Positions 37,390 to 48,859 of a DNA stretch of 64,000 nt are shown piece after piece. The stretch's first letter is position 1, and each line of letters begins with the position of its first letter. A program made the translations under genes and the position numbers. The notes under the pieces are model-generated. The model was not told where the DNA came from and did not search any database. It worked only from the letters and a program-made list of their open reading frames with translations. Source of the stretch: Epiperipatus broadwayi (Eukaryota > Onychophora > Udeonychophora > Euonychophora > Peripatidae); NCBI GenBank assembly GCA_028023455.1, contig JAQFVV010012395.1, positions 9,528,654-9,592,653 of the forward strand, read 5' to 3'.

Positions 37390-38759
37390 TTTAACGTTTT
37401 CCATTTGCTAGGCCTCTACACGCTAATGTAAACTGCACGCGAGTTGATCAAGTTATGTCAAAAAAGAAGAAAGTTATATTTCTATTCTAAAAACATAGCT
37501 ATATTTTCTGATCAACTCGGCCTATTAATTGTTGAGAATTATGCTATCGATGAAATCAGTTTTTAATTTACTTAATATGGGTGCCAGGACCTTTTATTCT
37601 AAAGAGTCCGCTGAAATCATCATATAACGTCTCACAAATAAAAAAAGAAAAATACTTTTAAACTAATTGGTATTACATCATACTGTAATGAGAATTATTT
37701 TTTTAAGATTATTATTCCTGGAGATTATTCAAACATATTGGCAAAGGTAAGTTACGTTCTTAAATCTTAATAAACTAATAATAAAAAATAATAACTATTA
37801 TTAATAACGTACAAATGAAAATTGGTATTAGAAATATTTTTTATTCTAATAGATTAAAAAAATATTTGAAGTAAATTATTCATCAAATAAATTAGAGAAA
37901 ACCCACTTAATTCAGACGTGAATCAATTAATAAAAAACAATTTTACAATTACTGTTCACTTCCAAATTTCTTCTAGAAAGTTTCTTAAAAATGAATATCT
38001 TTTGTACAAGAAAATTAATGTCTCTATCAGGATTGTTTAAACATACTTTTAGAAATTGTTTGAAAACGTTTAATTTGGTCACAATCAGGAGTAATGAAGC
38101 ATAACTTACCGGTAAGTTTAGTGAATTCACGATGGTTGTAGATAACTATGCATAGTTTTTTGGGGTTAAAATGAGCTCACAACTTTTGATTATTAGTTGA
38201 TCTTGCAGTCCATTCTCCTAGTCAGTCACCAAGGCTTTTCTGGTGTACATCTTCAGGCATGATGTCCACAGAAGCTCCGGTTCACTCCGACATGCCGAAT
38301 TATTTCAGCGTAGAGCAATCTTGGATATATTATTGTTATCCAAGACCAACTAGAGAAACAAACGAACAAAACGTTCTTCAAACTGACCTTTGCCTTTTAT
38401 ACTAGAGGCCCAGTTGTGCATGCTATTATCATGGCGTTTTTTGGTTCATAATTTTGTAGATTCTTTATAAAATTTACGTTATAAAGTCTTTTTTTTAATC
38501 AAGTTTTTCGGCCATCTTTAATTAGCCAAAATATTTTTCTTTTAGCTTATCTTTTTTTTACTTTTGGAATTCTTTTGTTCTCTCCAATTCTACTTTTATT
38601 TCTAATTACATTAAAAAAAAATACGAAAGAATAATTTAACTTACATTGTACATTTTTTTTAAAAAAAAAAAAAATTATAGTCAAAAAAAAAATCTAAATT
38701 TACTTTTATTTCTTAGCTTTTACCAAATGCCAATATATTTGCAACATATATAAATAAAT
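37390..38759 (+). repeat. ~1.37-kb direct duplication, copy 1
   Basis: Nearly identical, end to end and in the same orientation, to 39521-40893 (offset about 2133). In the first ~280 bp I counted about 14 differences (roughly 95% identity), mostly transitions. It contains GGCCTCTACACGC, the 10-bp inverted pair GAGTTGATCA...TGATCAACTC, TTTTTTAAGATTATTATTCC, and AGGCATGATGTCCACAGAAG. No open frame covers it. It could be LTR or pseudo-LTR copies of an unknown element, or a segmental duplication. No TG...CA ends or primer-binding site were found. Confidence 0.93.
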
Positions 38760-39520
38760 GTTACAATACCACCAGCACCAGGAGATGAGAATAAAATAGG
38801 GGTTTACACTAATTTTATTCTTAAGTTTTTAAATTCATATTCGTGTTTGTTTGTTTTTTTGTAGTAGCATGCTGATATATTCCGTGGATTCATTCACAAG
38901 TGATGTTTGGCTTTAACAGCCACTTTTAGATCTAACACAGCGGGAATGCAAAATATTTTAACATTCATCTGTGTCCTTTCCACTTAAGTGTAATAATAAT
39001 GATAAGAAGCCCAAGTTATAAGCACAAACGAGCATTGCTCATCGTTTTGAATCTTACAGGCTCGCGGCAACTTGGTCCAACTTGATCCGCCTTCCCCTTT
39101 ATTGGGATCCCTGCTAGAAATAGTCTGATGGGCATATAAAGGTGGTCTTATGTTAATATACTGCATAATAGGACTCAGGGCTATGTTTTTTCCCCTCTTC
39201 AATAACCGCCTACCCAGTCAAATACTTGTGACTTATGTCTACATCAGCCATGATCGTGTTTTTTTAGACATATCAATAAAATATATATATATTTTTTCTT
39301 TCTGTAAGTCATATTAAAAATATATATATATTTTTTATATATTTTAATAATCAGAGTTTCATTAGTTAGTTAGTTTTTTTTATAAAAAAAATTTTTTAAA
39401 AACAAAAATACTATTTATTTTCCAGCTGTGAGGTTTTTTGGGTCAACATTGTAACATTCTTTATCATTACAACTTATCTCAGGTCGTGGTTGTTAAATCG
39501 AAGCCTGAGTTGGGTAGCCA
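38760..39520. other. Segment between the two 1.37-kb copies
   Basis: About 760 bp. It includes a G+C-richer part (38990-39200) with a 72-codon minus-strand frame (PPLYAHQTISSRDPNKGEGG) that I do not recognise. The right end carries AAGCCTGAGTTGGGTAGCCA, a motif related to sequences near 59145 and 60915. If the flanking copies are terminal repeats, this would be the remnant internal region. Confidence 0.4.
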
Positions 39521-40893
39521 TTTTAACGTTTTCTGTTTTACTAGGCCTCTACACGCTAATATAAACTGCGCGCGAGTTGATCAAGCTATGTCAAAAAAGA
39601 AGAAAGTTATATTTCTATTCAAAAAATATAGCTATATTTCCTGATCAACTCGGCCTATTAATTGTTGAGAATTATGCTATCGACGAAATCAGCTTTTAAT
39701 TTATTTAATATGGGTGCCAGGACCTTTTATTCTAAAGAGTCCGCTGAAATCGTCATATAATGTCTCACAAATAAAAAAAGAAAAATACTTTTAAACTAAT
39801 CGGTATTACATCATACCATAATGAGAATTATTTTTTTAAGATTATTATTCCTGGAGCTTATTCAAACATATTGGCAAAGGTAAGTTACATTCTTAAATCT
39901 TATTAAACTAATAATAAATTATTATTAATAACGTACAAATGAAAATTGGTATTAGAAATATTTTTTATTCTAATAGATTAAAAAAATATTTGAAGTAAAT
40001 TATTCATCAAATAAATTTGAGAAAATACACTTAATTCAGACGTGAATCAATTAATAAAAAACAATTTTACAATTACTGTTCACTTCCAAATTTCTTCTAG
40101 AAAGTTCCTTAAAAATGAATATCTTTTGTACAAGAAAATTAATGTCTCTATCGGGATTGTTTAAACATACTTTTAGAAATTGTTTGAAAACGTTTAATTT
40201 GCCACAATTAGGAGTAATGAAGCATAACTTACCGGTAAGTTTAGTGAATTCACGATGGTTGTAGATAACTATGCATAGTTTTTTGGGGTTAAAATGAGTT
40301 CACGGCCTTTGATTATTAGTTGTTCTTGCAGTCTATTCTCCTAATCGGTCATAAAGACTTTTCTGGTGTACATCTTCAGGCATGATGTCCACAGAAGCTC
40401 TGGTTTACTCTGACATGCTGAATTATTTCAGCATAGAGCGAACTTGGATATATTATTATCCAAGACCAACTAGAGAAACAAACGAACAAGACATTCTTCA
40501 AACTGACCTCTGCCTTTTATACTAGAGGCCCAGTTTTTAGACTTCTGCGCATGCTATTATCATGGCATTTTTTGGTTCATAATTTTGTAGATTCTTTATA
40601 AAATTTACTTTATAAAGTTCTTTTTTTTTTTATCAAGTTTTTCGGCCATCTTAATTAGCCAAAATATTTTTCTTTTAGCTTATCTTTTTTTTACTTTTGG
40701 AATTCTTTTGTTTTCTCCAATTCTACTTTTATTTCTAATTACATTTAAAAAAAATATGAAAAAATAATTTAACTTTCATTGTACGTTTTTTTTAAAAAAA
40801 AAAAAAATTATAGTCAAAAAAAATATCTAAATTTACTTTTATTTCTTAGCTTTACCAAATGCCAATATATTTGCAACGTATATAAATAAATTT
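39521..40893 (+). repeat. ~1.37-kb direct duplication, copy 2
   Basis: Second copy of 37390-38759. It has a small insertion relative to copy 1 near 40535 (TTTTTAGACTTCTGCGCATG against TTGTGCATG). A 68-codon frame (39438-39644) runs from the upstream segment into the copy (SKPELGSHFNVFCF), but it is short and unrecognised. Copy 2 runs directly into the palindrome at 40889-40970. Confidence 0.93.
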
Positions 40894-40909
40894 TCAATAT
40901 TCACATGTA

Positions 40910-40944
<35 letters not shown>

Positions 40945-40970
40945 TTAATACATGTGAATATTGAAAATAT
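40889..40970. repeat. Palindrome around a (TA)n tract
   Basis: A 23-bp arm (TTTTCAATATTCACATG and on) faces its exact inverse (CATGTGAATATTGAAAA) across about 30 bp of (AT)n. The arms are perfect, so the structure is either recent or a (TA)n-nested short MITE. It abuts the end of duplication copy 2. Confidence 0.9.
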
Positions 40971-43365
40971 AAGATTTTTTATATAATTATTTATTCAAGG
41001 TTCAATCAAAACTGAACCATCAAATTGAAATCATAACATCCAGCAATAATATTTATTTATTTGACTTCTTATAGCCAAAAATAGTGGAATCACTCTTAGC
41101 TTATTCCCTAGATTAAATAAGGAAAGTATACCAAAAATAAATACTTTAAGTGTGTAAAAATTTTGTAATACTAAAACTTGTCCAAGTTCTCATATAAGCA
41201 ATATGGTATTGGGAAAGTTTTGTAGTGTTATAGATAATGCATCTCCAGCCATATAATACTGAGATATTTTAAGATGGTTTGTGTGCCTGAAAATTTTACA
41301 AACGCAGAAGTTTTCCAAATTCTATTAATTTATAACCCTACAATCGTCTACTGTTGTTCAATAAATGAATAGCTTATTATTTTTAGATTTAAAAAAAAGT
41401 AAAATTCCCACTCAATCTGAAATGATCAAATGATAGTAATATAAAAAACTCCTTTCATGCAATTACAGATATTGTGTTTGTGTTTTGACTTTACATGTAA
41501 TGGAATATGATAATCATTTCTCATTTTAATTTTTTATTAATTAAAAATAAAATGATTTTTAGTAATATAAAAAAATTCATTGAAGCTATTGCTTCTGCTG
41601 CTTCTTCTTCTGTTGCTGCTACTGCTTCTTTTTTCCTCCTCCTCCTCATCATCATAATCATTATTTTATTATTATGCAGGTATTCTTTTTTAAGCTGCCT
41701 AAATTCCAGCCTATCATCTTGTAAATTTAGAAATCATATAAACATTTTAAATTTTAATTTATAATCTTTAATATAATAGTTTCTGCACAAGAATAAAATT
41801 TGAAGTTCCTAAATATGATTTCAATACAATGATGTTACAAGTAATTTTTTGTTGTTTTCTGTATATACTTTTATTTATTCATTCATTTTGGGAAAAAATA
41901 AAATAAAGTCCATGATCATATTGATTTTGTTTTTTAGCTTATGATAATTGGACTTAATGATATCTTTTTGTCAATTCCAGACATTGCAAAGTAAGTCAGT
42001 GAACATTTAATGGCTTTATTATTTTCCTTTTTTTTTTTTTTTTTTTTGACAAAAGATCAAAATTACTAAAATGTATGGCATTGGTATAATAGATAAGATT
42101 CTTAAATTTTCCATATACTGATTGCACTAATCTCACAACTTTAAAAATGTCCACTGAATAAAGAACATTAAAAATCCAGTATACAAAATTATATCATATG
42201 ATCACCGTTTCCTATGCTACTGTATGGAGAGATTTCTATTGTATATAAAATTGTCATCTGTATAATTATTTTCTTTACAAAGTTTGTTTTATGAGCCCTG
42301 ACTATTTATGTGATAATATTCCAATATCAGCAACCATAGTACCATTTATAGGTATTACATCTTTTACCTTGTAGAATGTTGGATTGGTATATATATATAC
42401 ACAAAAATACACAAAATACTTTTCTAATGTGTAAATTTTTTAAATATAAATGTGAAAAGAAAAAAATGAAATAATATATGTTCTTTCTTTGTTTTTTGAA
42501 AAATACACTAATAATTTTTACAATGTTAATTTAAAACTTTTTTTAATTATACTTGGTTTATTTCAAAGTGGTGAAATTCTATAAAATTGTTTTAAAAGAG
42601 AAATATATTTATTAGTGAAAAAATTAAATATGTTGTTTACTATTTTCTGAATACATCTATTTTGTATTGTTTTGGTTTTGTTTTTTGCTTGTGATAACAG
42701 TATTGTTTATCTTAATATTTTATTTTTGAAAGTTATATTTTCCATACAATATTAAGAGTATAAAAGAATTATTCAAGCTTAAAAATTTACTGTAATATTC
42801 ATTATTGATTACAGTAGTATTAAAAATGAAAGTTAAGAAGATCCTGCCCAAAGATGGGACATATAGGTAGTTTTGCCATTATAGTTGTTTAATCAAAACA
42901 TGTTAAGAATCTTATAGTCTAAAAATATTTCACTAGGGTCTTACCGTATATTTACTTTTATATATTTAAAATAATTCACCTGCTTTATTTCTTTCTATCC
43001 AATAAAAAGAGTTACTTCATCTATAAAAATAAATTATGGATACCTTTGCCCATATGATGTAGTTTATTCATAGCAATTGTTGAAATAACATTTTTTTATT
43101 AGCTAGCTTTTTTTTTTTTTTTGCAAACATAAAGGGTGTCTTTTATTTGCCATGCTGAGTGAGACTCTTCTAAATTGTTATATTACTATAGTGTTTGTTT
43201 TATATCACCTACCAAATTTGATGGATTTTCTTTTGATCAATGTCTTCAGATACTCACTTCTATTTCTTTTATTCTTGTGAGGACATTTAATTTTTACAAA
43301 ACATTTTATTAAACCACTAAACATCACATGATCATTTATTATGCTTGCTCATAACTGCTATTAAC
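40971..43365. other. AT-rich stretch; trinucleotide-rich patch
   Basis: At 41575-41690 there is a (CTT/CTG/CTC/ATC)n-like run (GCTTCTGCTGCTTCTTCTTC, then CTCCTCCTCATCATCATAA). The 85-codon frame over it (41507-41764, Ala/Ser then Leu/Ile runs) is a repeat artefact. No gene is seen elsewhere. Confidence 0.45.
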
Positions 43366-43432
43366 CTTCTGGCATCCTAATTATCCTGGTTTGCACTGAG
43401 TGGCACTACTGTATGGAGAGTTTTGCCTATTT
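43366..43432 (+). repeat. Solo right end of the 229-bp TIR element
   Basis: Matches the last ~75 bp of 32788-33016: TTCTGGCATCC, GCACTGAGTGGCACTACTG and TATGGAGAGTTTTGCCT. There is no left terminal repeat nearby. A smaller piece (TACTGTATGGAGAG) lies at 42219-42232. Confidence 0.8.
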
Positions 43433-45324
43433 TAAATCATTTTATGCTAGTCAAAACAATGGAAATATTTTAAGAAGAGAGGATAAATTCAGATGCACAT
43501 TTAATTTGCATTAAAAATATTACTGTGTCAATAGCACAACTATTTTTGAAGTATTTCTTATTTTTTTTAGTACTCTATCTTATATATTTATAAAGCATAC
43601 AAGTTTTCTGAAAATGTTTCAAAACGTTTTTGCCCATATGAGGAAATCATATATACATAGTGTGGTCAATGCATTGACAACCCAAAAAAGGTGAGATTTT
43701 GCCTTTTAGTTAACAAATTACTAACCAATATTGGATGATCAGTTGCATTGGCAATAGAAATGACTTATTTAAGAATCATTTTCCTATATGAAAACATTTT
43801 CAAGTCTTACTTCAGATTTGAATACCAAGTCATGAACATGACAAACTAATACTCTGATTACCAGATTACAAAGCTGTATATTGACGGATAATTCTTTATG
43901 ACTATTACAAGAGAAGGAATAGCAAACTATTAGGAGTGAAGGTGATGAAATATTTTTATGTCAGTGCGAAATAGAAAACTCATTTTAAAAGTTATATAAA
44001 CACATTGTGCTTAGACGTTAAGAGCACTGAACCTATTATATGTATTTATAAACGCTACACGAAGAGTTAAGTGTAGACTAAAATCATTTCCTGCAAGTTC
44101 CGCAGACATTCACATTATAGGTCGAAATTAATTACGATACTTTTGATTAGTTGAATATCAATTATAACTTTTTAAAATATCTCTAATTAGTATCATTAAT
44201 GATTTAAATTGGGTAAGCTTGCTTTTTTCTGTCTCTCTGTATATTCGTTTATTAAATATTATTTAACTTTAAAAAAAAAAAAGCGGTAAATTAAGTATCC
44301 CCCACCCACCTTCTATTCTAAATCAAAAATTTGCAAACTATGTTTTTATCCAAATGATTTGATTTATTTCGCGTGATTTTGAGTTCAGAACACGTGATAA
44401 CAGAAAGATTCATTCATGATTTTTAGAAATTAATCATTTCCTTTTTTAAACAGCTATTATTGTGAATTAAATTTGTATAAAAAAAAATAAATGGAGAGAG
44501 AGAAAAAGAAATATTAAAGCAGCACATTTTTTTAAGTTTCTGAAATTTAAAACCTTACTTGAATACAAAATGAAATGTATGTCACTGACTTATAAACATA
44601 TTATATGGTATATATATGTATTTATTGGATAATTCTTTATAAGTTTTCTTAGCGTAAATATAGCTGGGTTTTAAATAATAAATAAGTAGGTTACACATAT
44701 AACTATGATTATTTAGTTCAAGTTTTGACAATATAATTCATCCTCATTTATGACATCTGCCCATAATATGGTTATTTTTCTTAGTTTGAGTCCTACACTC
44801 CAAAATCCTACATAGCATGGGAGACACTTTCAACAGGAATGCTATGACTCGCATATCTTTCAGAGTTGTCAAAACTTTAAACGCTTTCAATTGCAATAAA
44901 GTTACAACTAAGAAAGTGATTCTTTGAAAAAACTTGACAAAGGTAAAGACACGAGGCAAAAATCATCATTGGTAAGTTGGGTGACTAGAATAATAAAAGC
45001 CATAAGCATGTAGAAAAGATTGTACATAAATCGTTGTTCATTAATAAAACATAACAATAACATGACATAAGACTACATTTGAAACAGATTATTTTAATGA
45101 TGACAAGAAGAAAAAAGAGAACTACAGTTGTAGTTCTTTTTTTTTTCCAACCCATTTATTATTACAAAGAAGTGTTCAGTAATATTATTCTATGAGGAAA
45201 TTTTGACAAACTGTATTATGAATAGTAAAACGTTGGTGTGGGTATGCATTAAGATCTCAATAATTAAAATAAATACTTTGTAGGCATTTACTTATTGAAA
45301 AGTTATGTTAAACTTTATAATCAA
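43433..45324. other. Unassigned stretch
   Basis: No recognisable gene. A 71-codon minus-strand frame (44959-44744) was examined and carries no motif I know. Confidence 0.4.
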
Positions 45325-45541
45325 TTGTAAGCAATTAGTTACTAAAAACATTTTTAATATTGGCTAAGAAAAAAGTTTATTCTGTAACGTTATTTATTAA
45401 AGTTGCAACCAGCCACGTTATGAGTACTATAAATCTGACTTCTCTAACTGAAAGCGCGCTGAGCTACTTTAATAAATAAATATAGGGAATAAACTTTTTT
45501 CTTAGCCAATGTTAGAAATGTTTTCAGCAACTAATTACAAA
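45325..45541 (-). mobile_element. Fold-back with minus-strand tRNA-like core
   Basis: Arms of about 75 bp (45325-45402 and 45466-45541) are near-perfect inverses: ATTGGCTAAGAAAAAAGTTT against AAACTTTTTTCTTAGCCAAT. The ~65-bp core read on the minus strand starts TAGCTCAGCGCGCTTTC (box A-like) and ends GGCTGGTTGCAAC (box B-like), so it resembles a degenerate tRNA. A tRNA-like core enclosed by inverted arms differs from a simple SINE. Confidence 0.7.
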
Positions 45542-46414
45542 CAAGATATAAAAAAGTGATAACAACTTTGAATAATACATTTCAAGTATAAATACTAATA
45601 CTAAAATATGTAAATAACATAAAATAATAGAGTAGTAAACTGTGACAAACTATCAAAAAAATGTCCAATTTTACCACTTGGTTGTTCTGCTGAATGATAT
45701 AGTTGATCTACTCACTTTCAGGAAGAGAACTTTGCTTATATATTCTCTAAAATAAAATGTACAGCAGGTAGGATTTCTCAAATTAAAAATACAATATTAA
45801 GCACTCACACAAAGTATTGCCACCCTTAAGTAAATCTACATAATGTAAGTTGAACAAAATTAATTTAAACATCTTTAATATTTGTAAGAATACAGTCATG
45901 GTCTAGGGCTATCATTAAGAATTGCTTTATTCAATTTACAAGAGAATTATATGGCATTTAAAGAGTAACTAGATAAATATTAACTATCCCTCAAAAACAA
46001 AATCTCAACAGTTCAAGAATAGTATATAATGTTCAATAATATTGTGATGGGGATTAAGTTTAAACCCTTCTCACAAGTTGAGATTATGTTAGTTTAAGAC
46101 TAGATCTTAAGATAAACATTTGAAAAAAGTTATAAAAAAGAAAGAAAGAGGGAAGAATGACTGATACGTATATGGATGTAAAATGTATATACAAATAAGA
46201 GATAAAGTTATATTTGTTTTATGTTCATATTATTTTTTGATTATGATTAAAAAACGTTTCATAAGAGTGAGAGCTATTTTTGGTAGAGATAAAATATATT
46301 AAAAATGTTGATTATCTTATGCCTTGAAATTAAGAATTTCATTAATTATTTTTGTACTACAATTATATAAAAATTTCTATTGATTTTAACATAGGATTAA
46401 TTGATTGAAAATTT
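45542..46414. other. AT-rich stretch, no gene seen
   Basis: Nothing recognised. Confidence 0.4.
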
Positions 46415-46700
46415 TATTAGCTAAATGATATAATGAAGCGTTTGCCTTAAATTCAATATTCAGGAATCTAAAGGTGCGAGTTCAACTTCTAAGCGAAAAT
46501 TGTCACTGTGCATATAGGCCAGCAACACCTGAAGAAGAGTGAAGAATAATACTACTCGAAACATTGTGTAATTACTAACCTGTATTGTCTATTTGTGTGT
46601 TATTACTAACAAGTTGTTTGTATTTGGAAAGTTTAAATAAAGTTTAAAATTTTCTATACATTCAACATTCACTCATAAATGATGGAAATAGTCCAACATA
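46415..46700 (+). mobile_element. tRNA-derived SINE, single copy
   Basis: Same family as 30660-30950. A decayed box A (TTAGCTAAATGATATAATG, 46418-46436), box B GAGTTCAACTT (46478-46488), body CAGCAACACCTGAAGAAG, GAATAATACTACTCGAAAC, TTGTCTATTTGTGTG, then GTTTAAAATTTTC and ATGATGGAAATAGTCC. Unlike the 30-kb locus, there is no inverted partner. Confidence 0.85.
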
Positions 46701-48748
46701 TCACATCTTATTGTCTTTTGATCTTGTAATTAATGAAGAATTTTATTTATTTATTTTTGCTTATTTGAGACAAAAGAATTTACATTTTTATCAGAATTAA
46801 TAGATTTAAATTATTAAAAAATTTTGTAAACGAGACTACTTAAATTTTTCAGTCTTGGTAATATGGAAATTTTTTGTTTATAAGAGTAAAAATAATAACA
46901 TTGACAACATGAGCTGTGAATCAGCATTTTCTTTTGTTAAAAAAAAAATATAAAAAGGCAAAAAAAAGTTATTGGGAAGGATTGGTTTTTTTTTATTTTT
47001 TGGTTTATCTGGCTTCTCAGTTCCGTTCTATTTGGAATAAAAGAGTCTAGATTAAGGAGAAGAAAAACTCAAAAAGAAATGTAAAAAAAAAAATATTAGA
47101 GAACCAAAATGTATTTACTGAAATTGAAATTTGATTTTTAAATAGAAAAAAGAGATTCTAAGTTAGAGAGAGAGTGGAGAAAATTTCAACAGAACAGAAT
47201 AAAGAAAAAAAATTGTTGATAGTTATTTTGTTAATCCATTAAAATAAATAAAATTGGATAGAACATATAACATTAAGTGAATAATGATAAATCAAATGAA
47301 ATAGAGAAACTTTAAATACGCTGGATTTTCTATACCCCTAATCATGTGATTTTGTTTCTGAATTTACCATGTGCTAAATGTCTGCCAAGAGATTTTCCTA
47401 AAAGAAGCCTAAAGAAACATATAAGAAAGTCTTCATTTAACATAGATATGGACCATCAAGTTTGTGGCTCTTCATCTGATATATTATATCTTCAACAAGG
47501 GTAAAGTCTAATAGTATATCCAAGAGCTCTGAACATTATATTGTTTTAGAAGACAATAGAATGATTACTTATTTGTGTGAGCTTACCAATTTTATGGATT
47601 GTAATACTGTGAATAAAATTAAAACTTATATTATCTTTTTATTATTAATGTTTTTTTGTTTTTTTTTTGGTTAATTGATTTTTTTTTACTATACCTGTAT
47701 GACAAAGTTATATTCCATATTTGTTTCTTCATTTTGTCATTAAAATAGACACAAATATTTTGATTATCATTATTCATATATATATAAAAGAAATATGTGT
47801 TTTCCAAAAGATCAGATTTTGTTAGAATATTGTAAACACTTGATAGTATTATATATAGTTATTCACGTATATGTAGGCTTCAGCTAACATGGATGCATAT
47901 ATAGGTGTTTTTGTACAATTACCTAATAAATTACATTTTTCTTATAAGTATTAACCTTCTCTGAGATTGATATTTACAAATTTTGTTTGATGAATCAATG
48001 TCAGAGGGAAAGAAATAAAAAAAATCATGTCTATATGAGTGTGTATGTACATATCTACAGACATAGACATAGATGAATGATTGGGTGAAGAAAGGGAAGG
48101 AGTTTAGTTCAGCTGATTACAATGTTGGGTTTTTTTGATATTGTTTTTTTTTATTTCTATTTTTTTTTTCATGTTATATCTTTGGTGAATGGGAATTTAT
48201 TTTACATATTTATTTGTTTGTTTTATTATTTTTGTTTGTTAGAAAATAGATGTGATTAATCTTTATAAAAAGATTTATTAAAATATCTAGTTTGATATTC
48301 AATCATCTCCCTATCCTACTCTTTGTTAGTATAATTTGAATATTGCTAAATTTGTGTTGATAAATGCTACGTAATCTGAGAAGTAACGTAAAACAGAGGT
48401 AGAATAGGGAATTATTGGAAGTAATGCACATTTTCATTGTGTGTGTTATTCATAGCATAATTTCTCTGGGAATTGGCACTTAAGATTGATAGCATTTAGT
48501 TCTTATAAATATGCTATAAAAAAAAGGCTTTGCCACGTTGTTATGTAGAAAATGACCGAGGAAATATAACTAATCATTATTAGTTTGGACTACTTTTCTG
48601 TGAATTAGAGACTTTTGTTATAATTGTAGTGAATTTGAAATAATTCCATATGGTGTGTGTATAGATAGTAATTATCATATTTCTTATATGAGGTTCACTG
48701 TTCAGCATTCACAAACTATTATGAGCTATATGTAAGGTGATAGAGCTG
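46701..48748. other. AT-rich stretch, no gene seen
   Basis: Poly-T and poly-A tracts and short TA runs. No coding signal on either strand. Confidence 0.4.
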
Positions 48749-48858
48749 ACTGGTATTATATATATATATAATTAGATTAATTACACATTGTAATAAATAG
48801 ATAACTGGTATTATATATATATATAATTAGATTAATTACACATTGTAATAAAATAATA
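48749..48858 (+). repeat. Tandem duplication, 55-bp unit x2
   Basis: ACTGGTATTATATATATATA plus the following AATTAGATTAATTACACATT occurs at 48749 and again at 48804. The two units are practically identical, so the duplication is recent. Confidence 0.93.
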
Positions 48859-48859
48859 T

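Noticed and set aside
37390-40893. Classical LTR retrotransposon
   Set aside because: The duplicated ends lack TG...CA termini, no primer-binding site or purine tract was seen, and the internal 760 bp has no polymerase signal; kept as an unexplained duplication.
41507-41764. 85-codon plus-strand frame with Ala/Ser and Leu/Ile runs
   Set aside because: It is produced by a trinucleotide-rich patch and flanking AT DNA, with no motif.
44744-44959. 71-codon minus-strand frame (RVFTFVKFFQRITF...)
   Set aside because: Looked at for transposase motifs; nothing recognisable and composition is like other chance frames.
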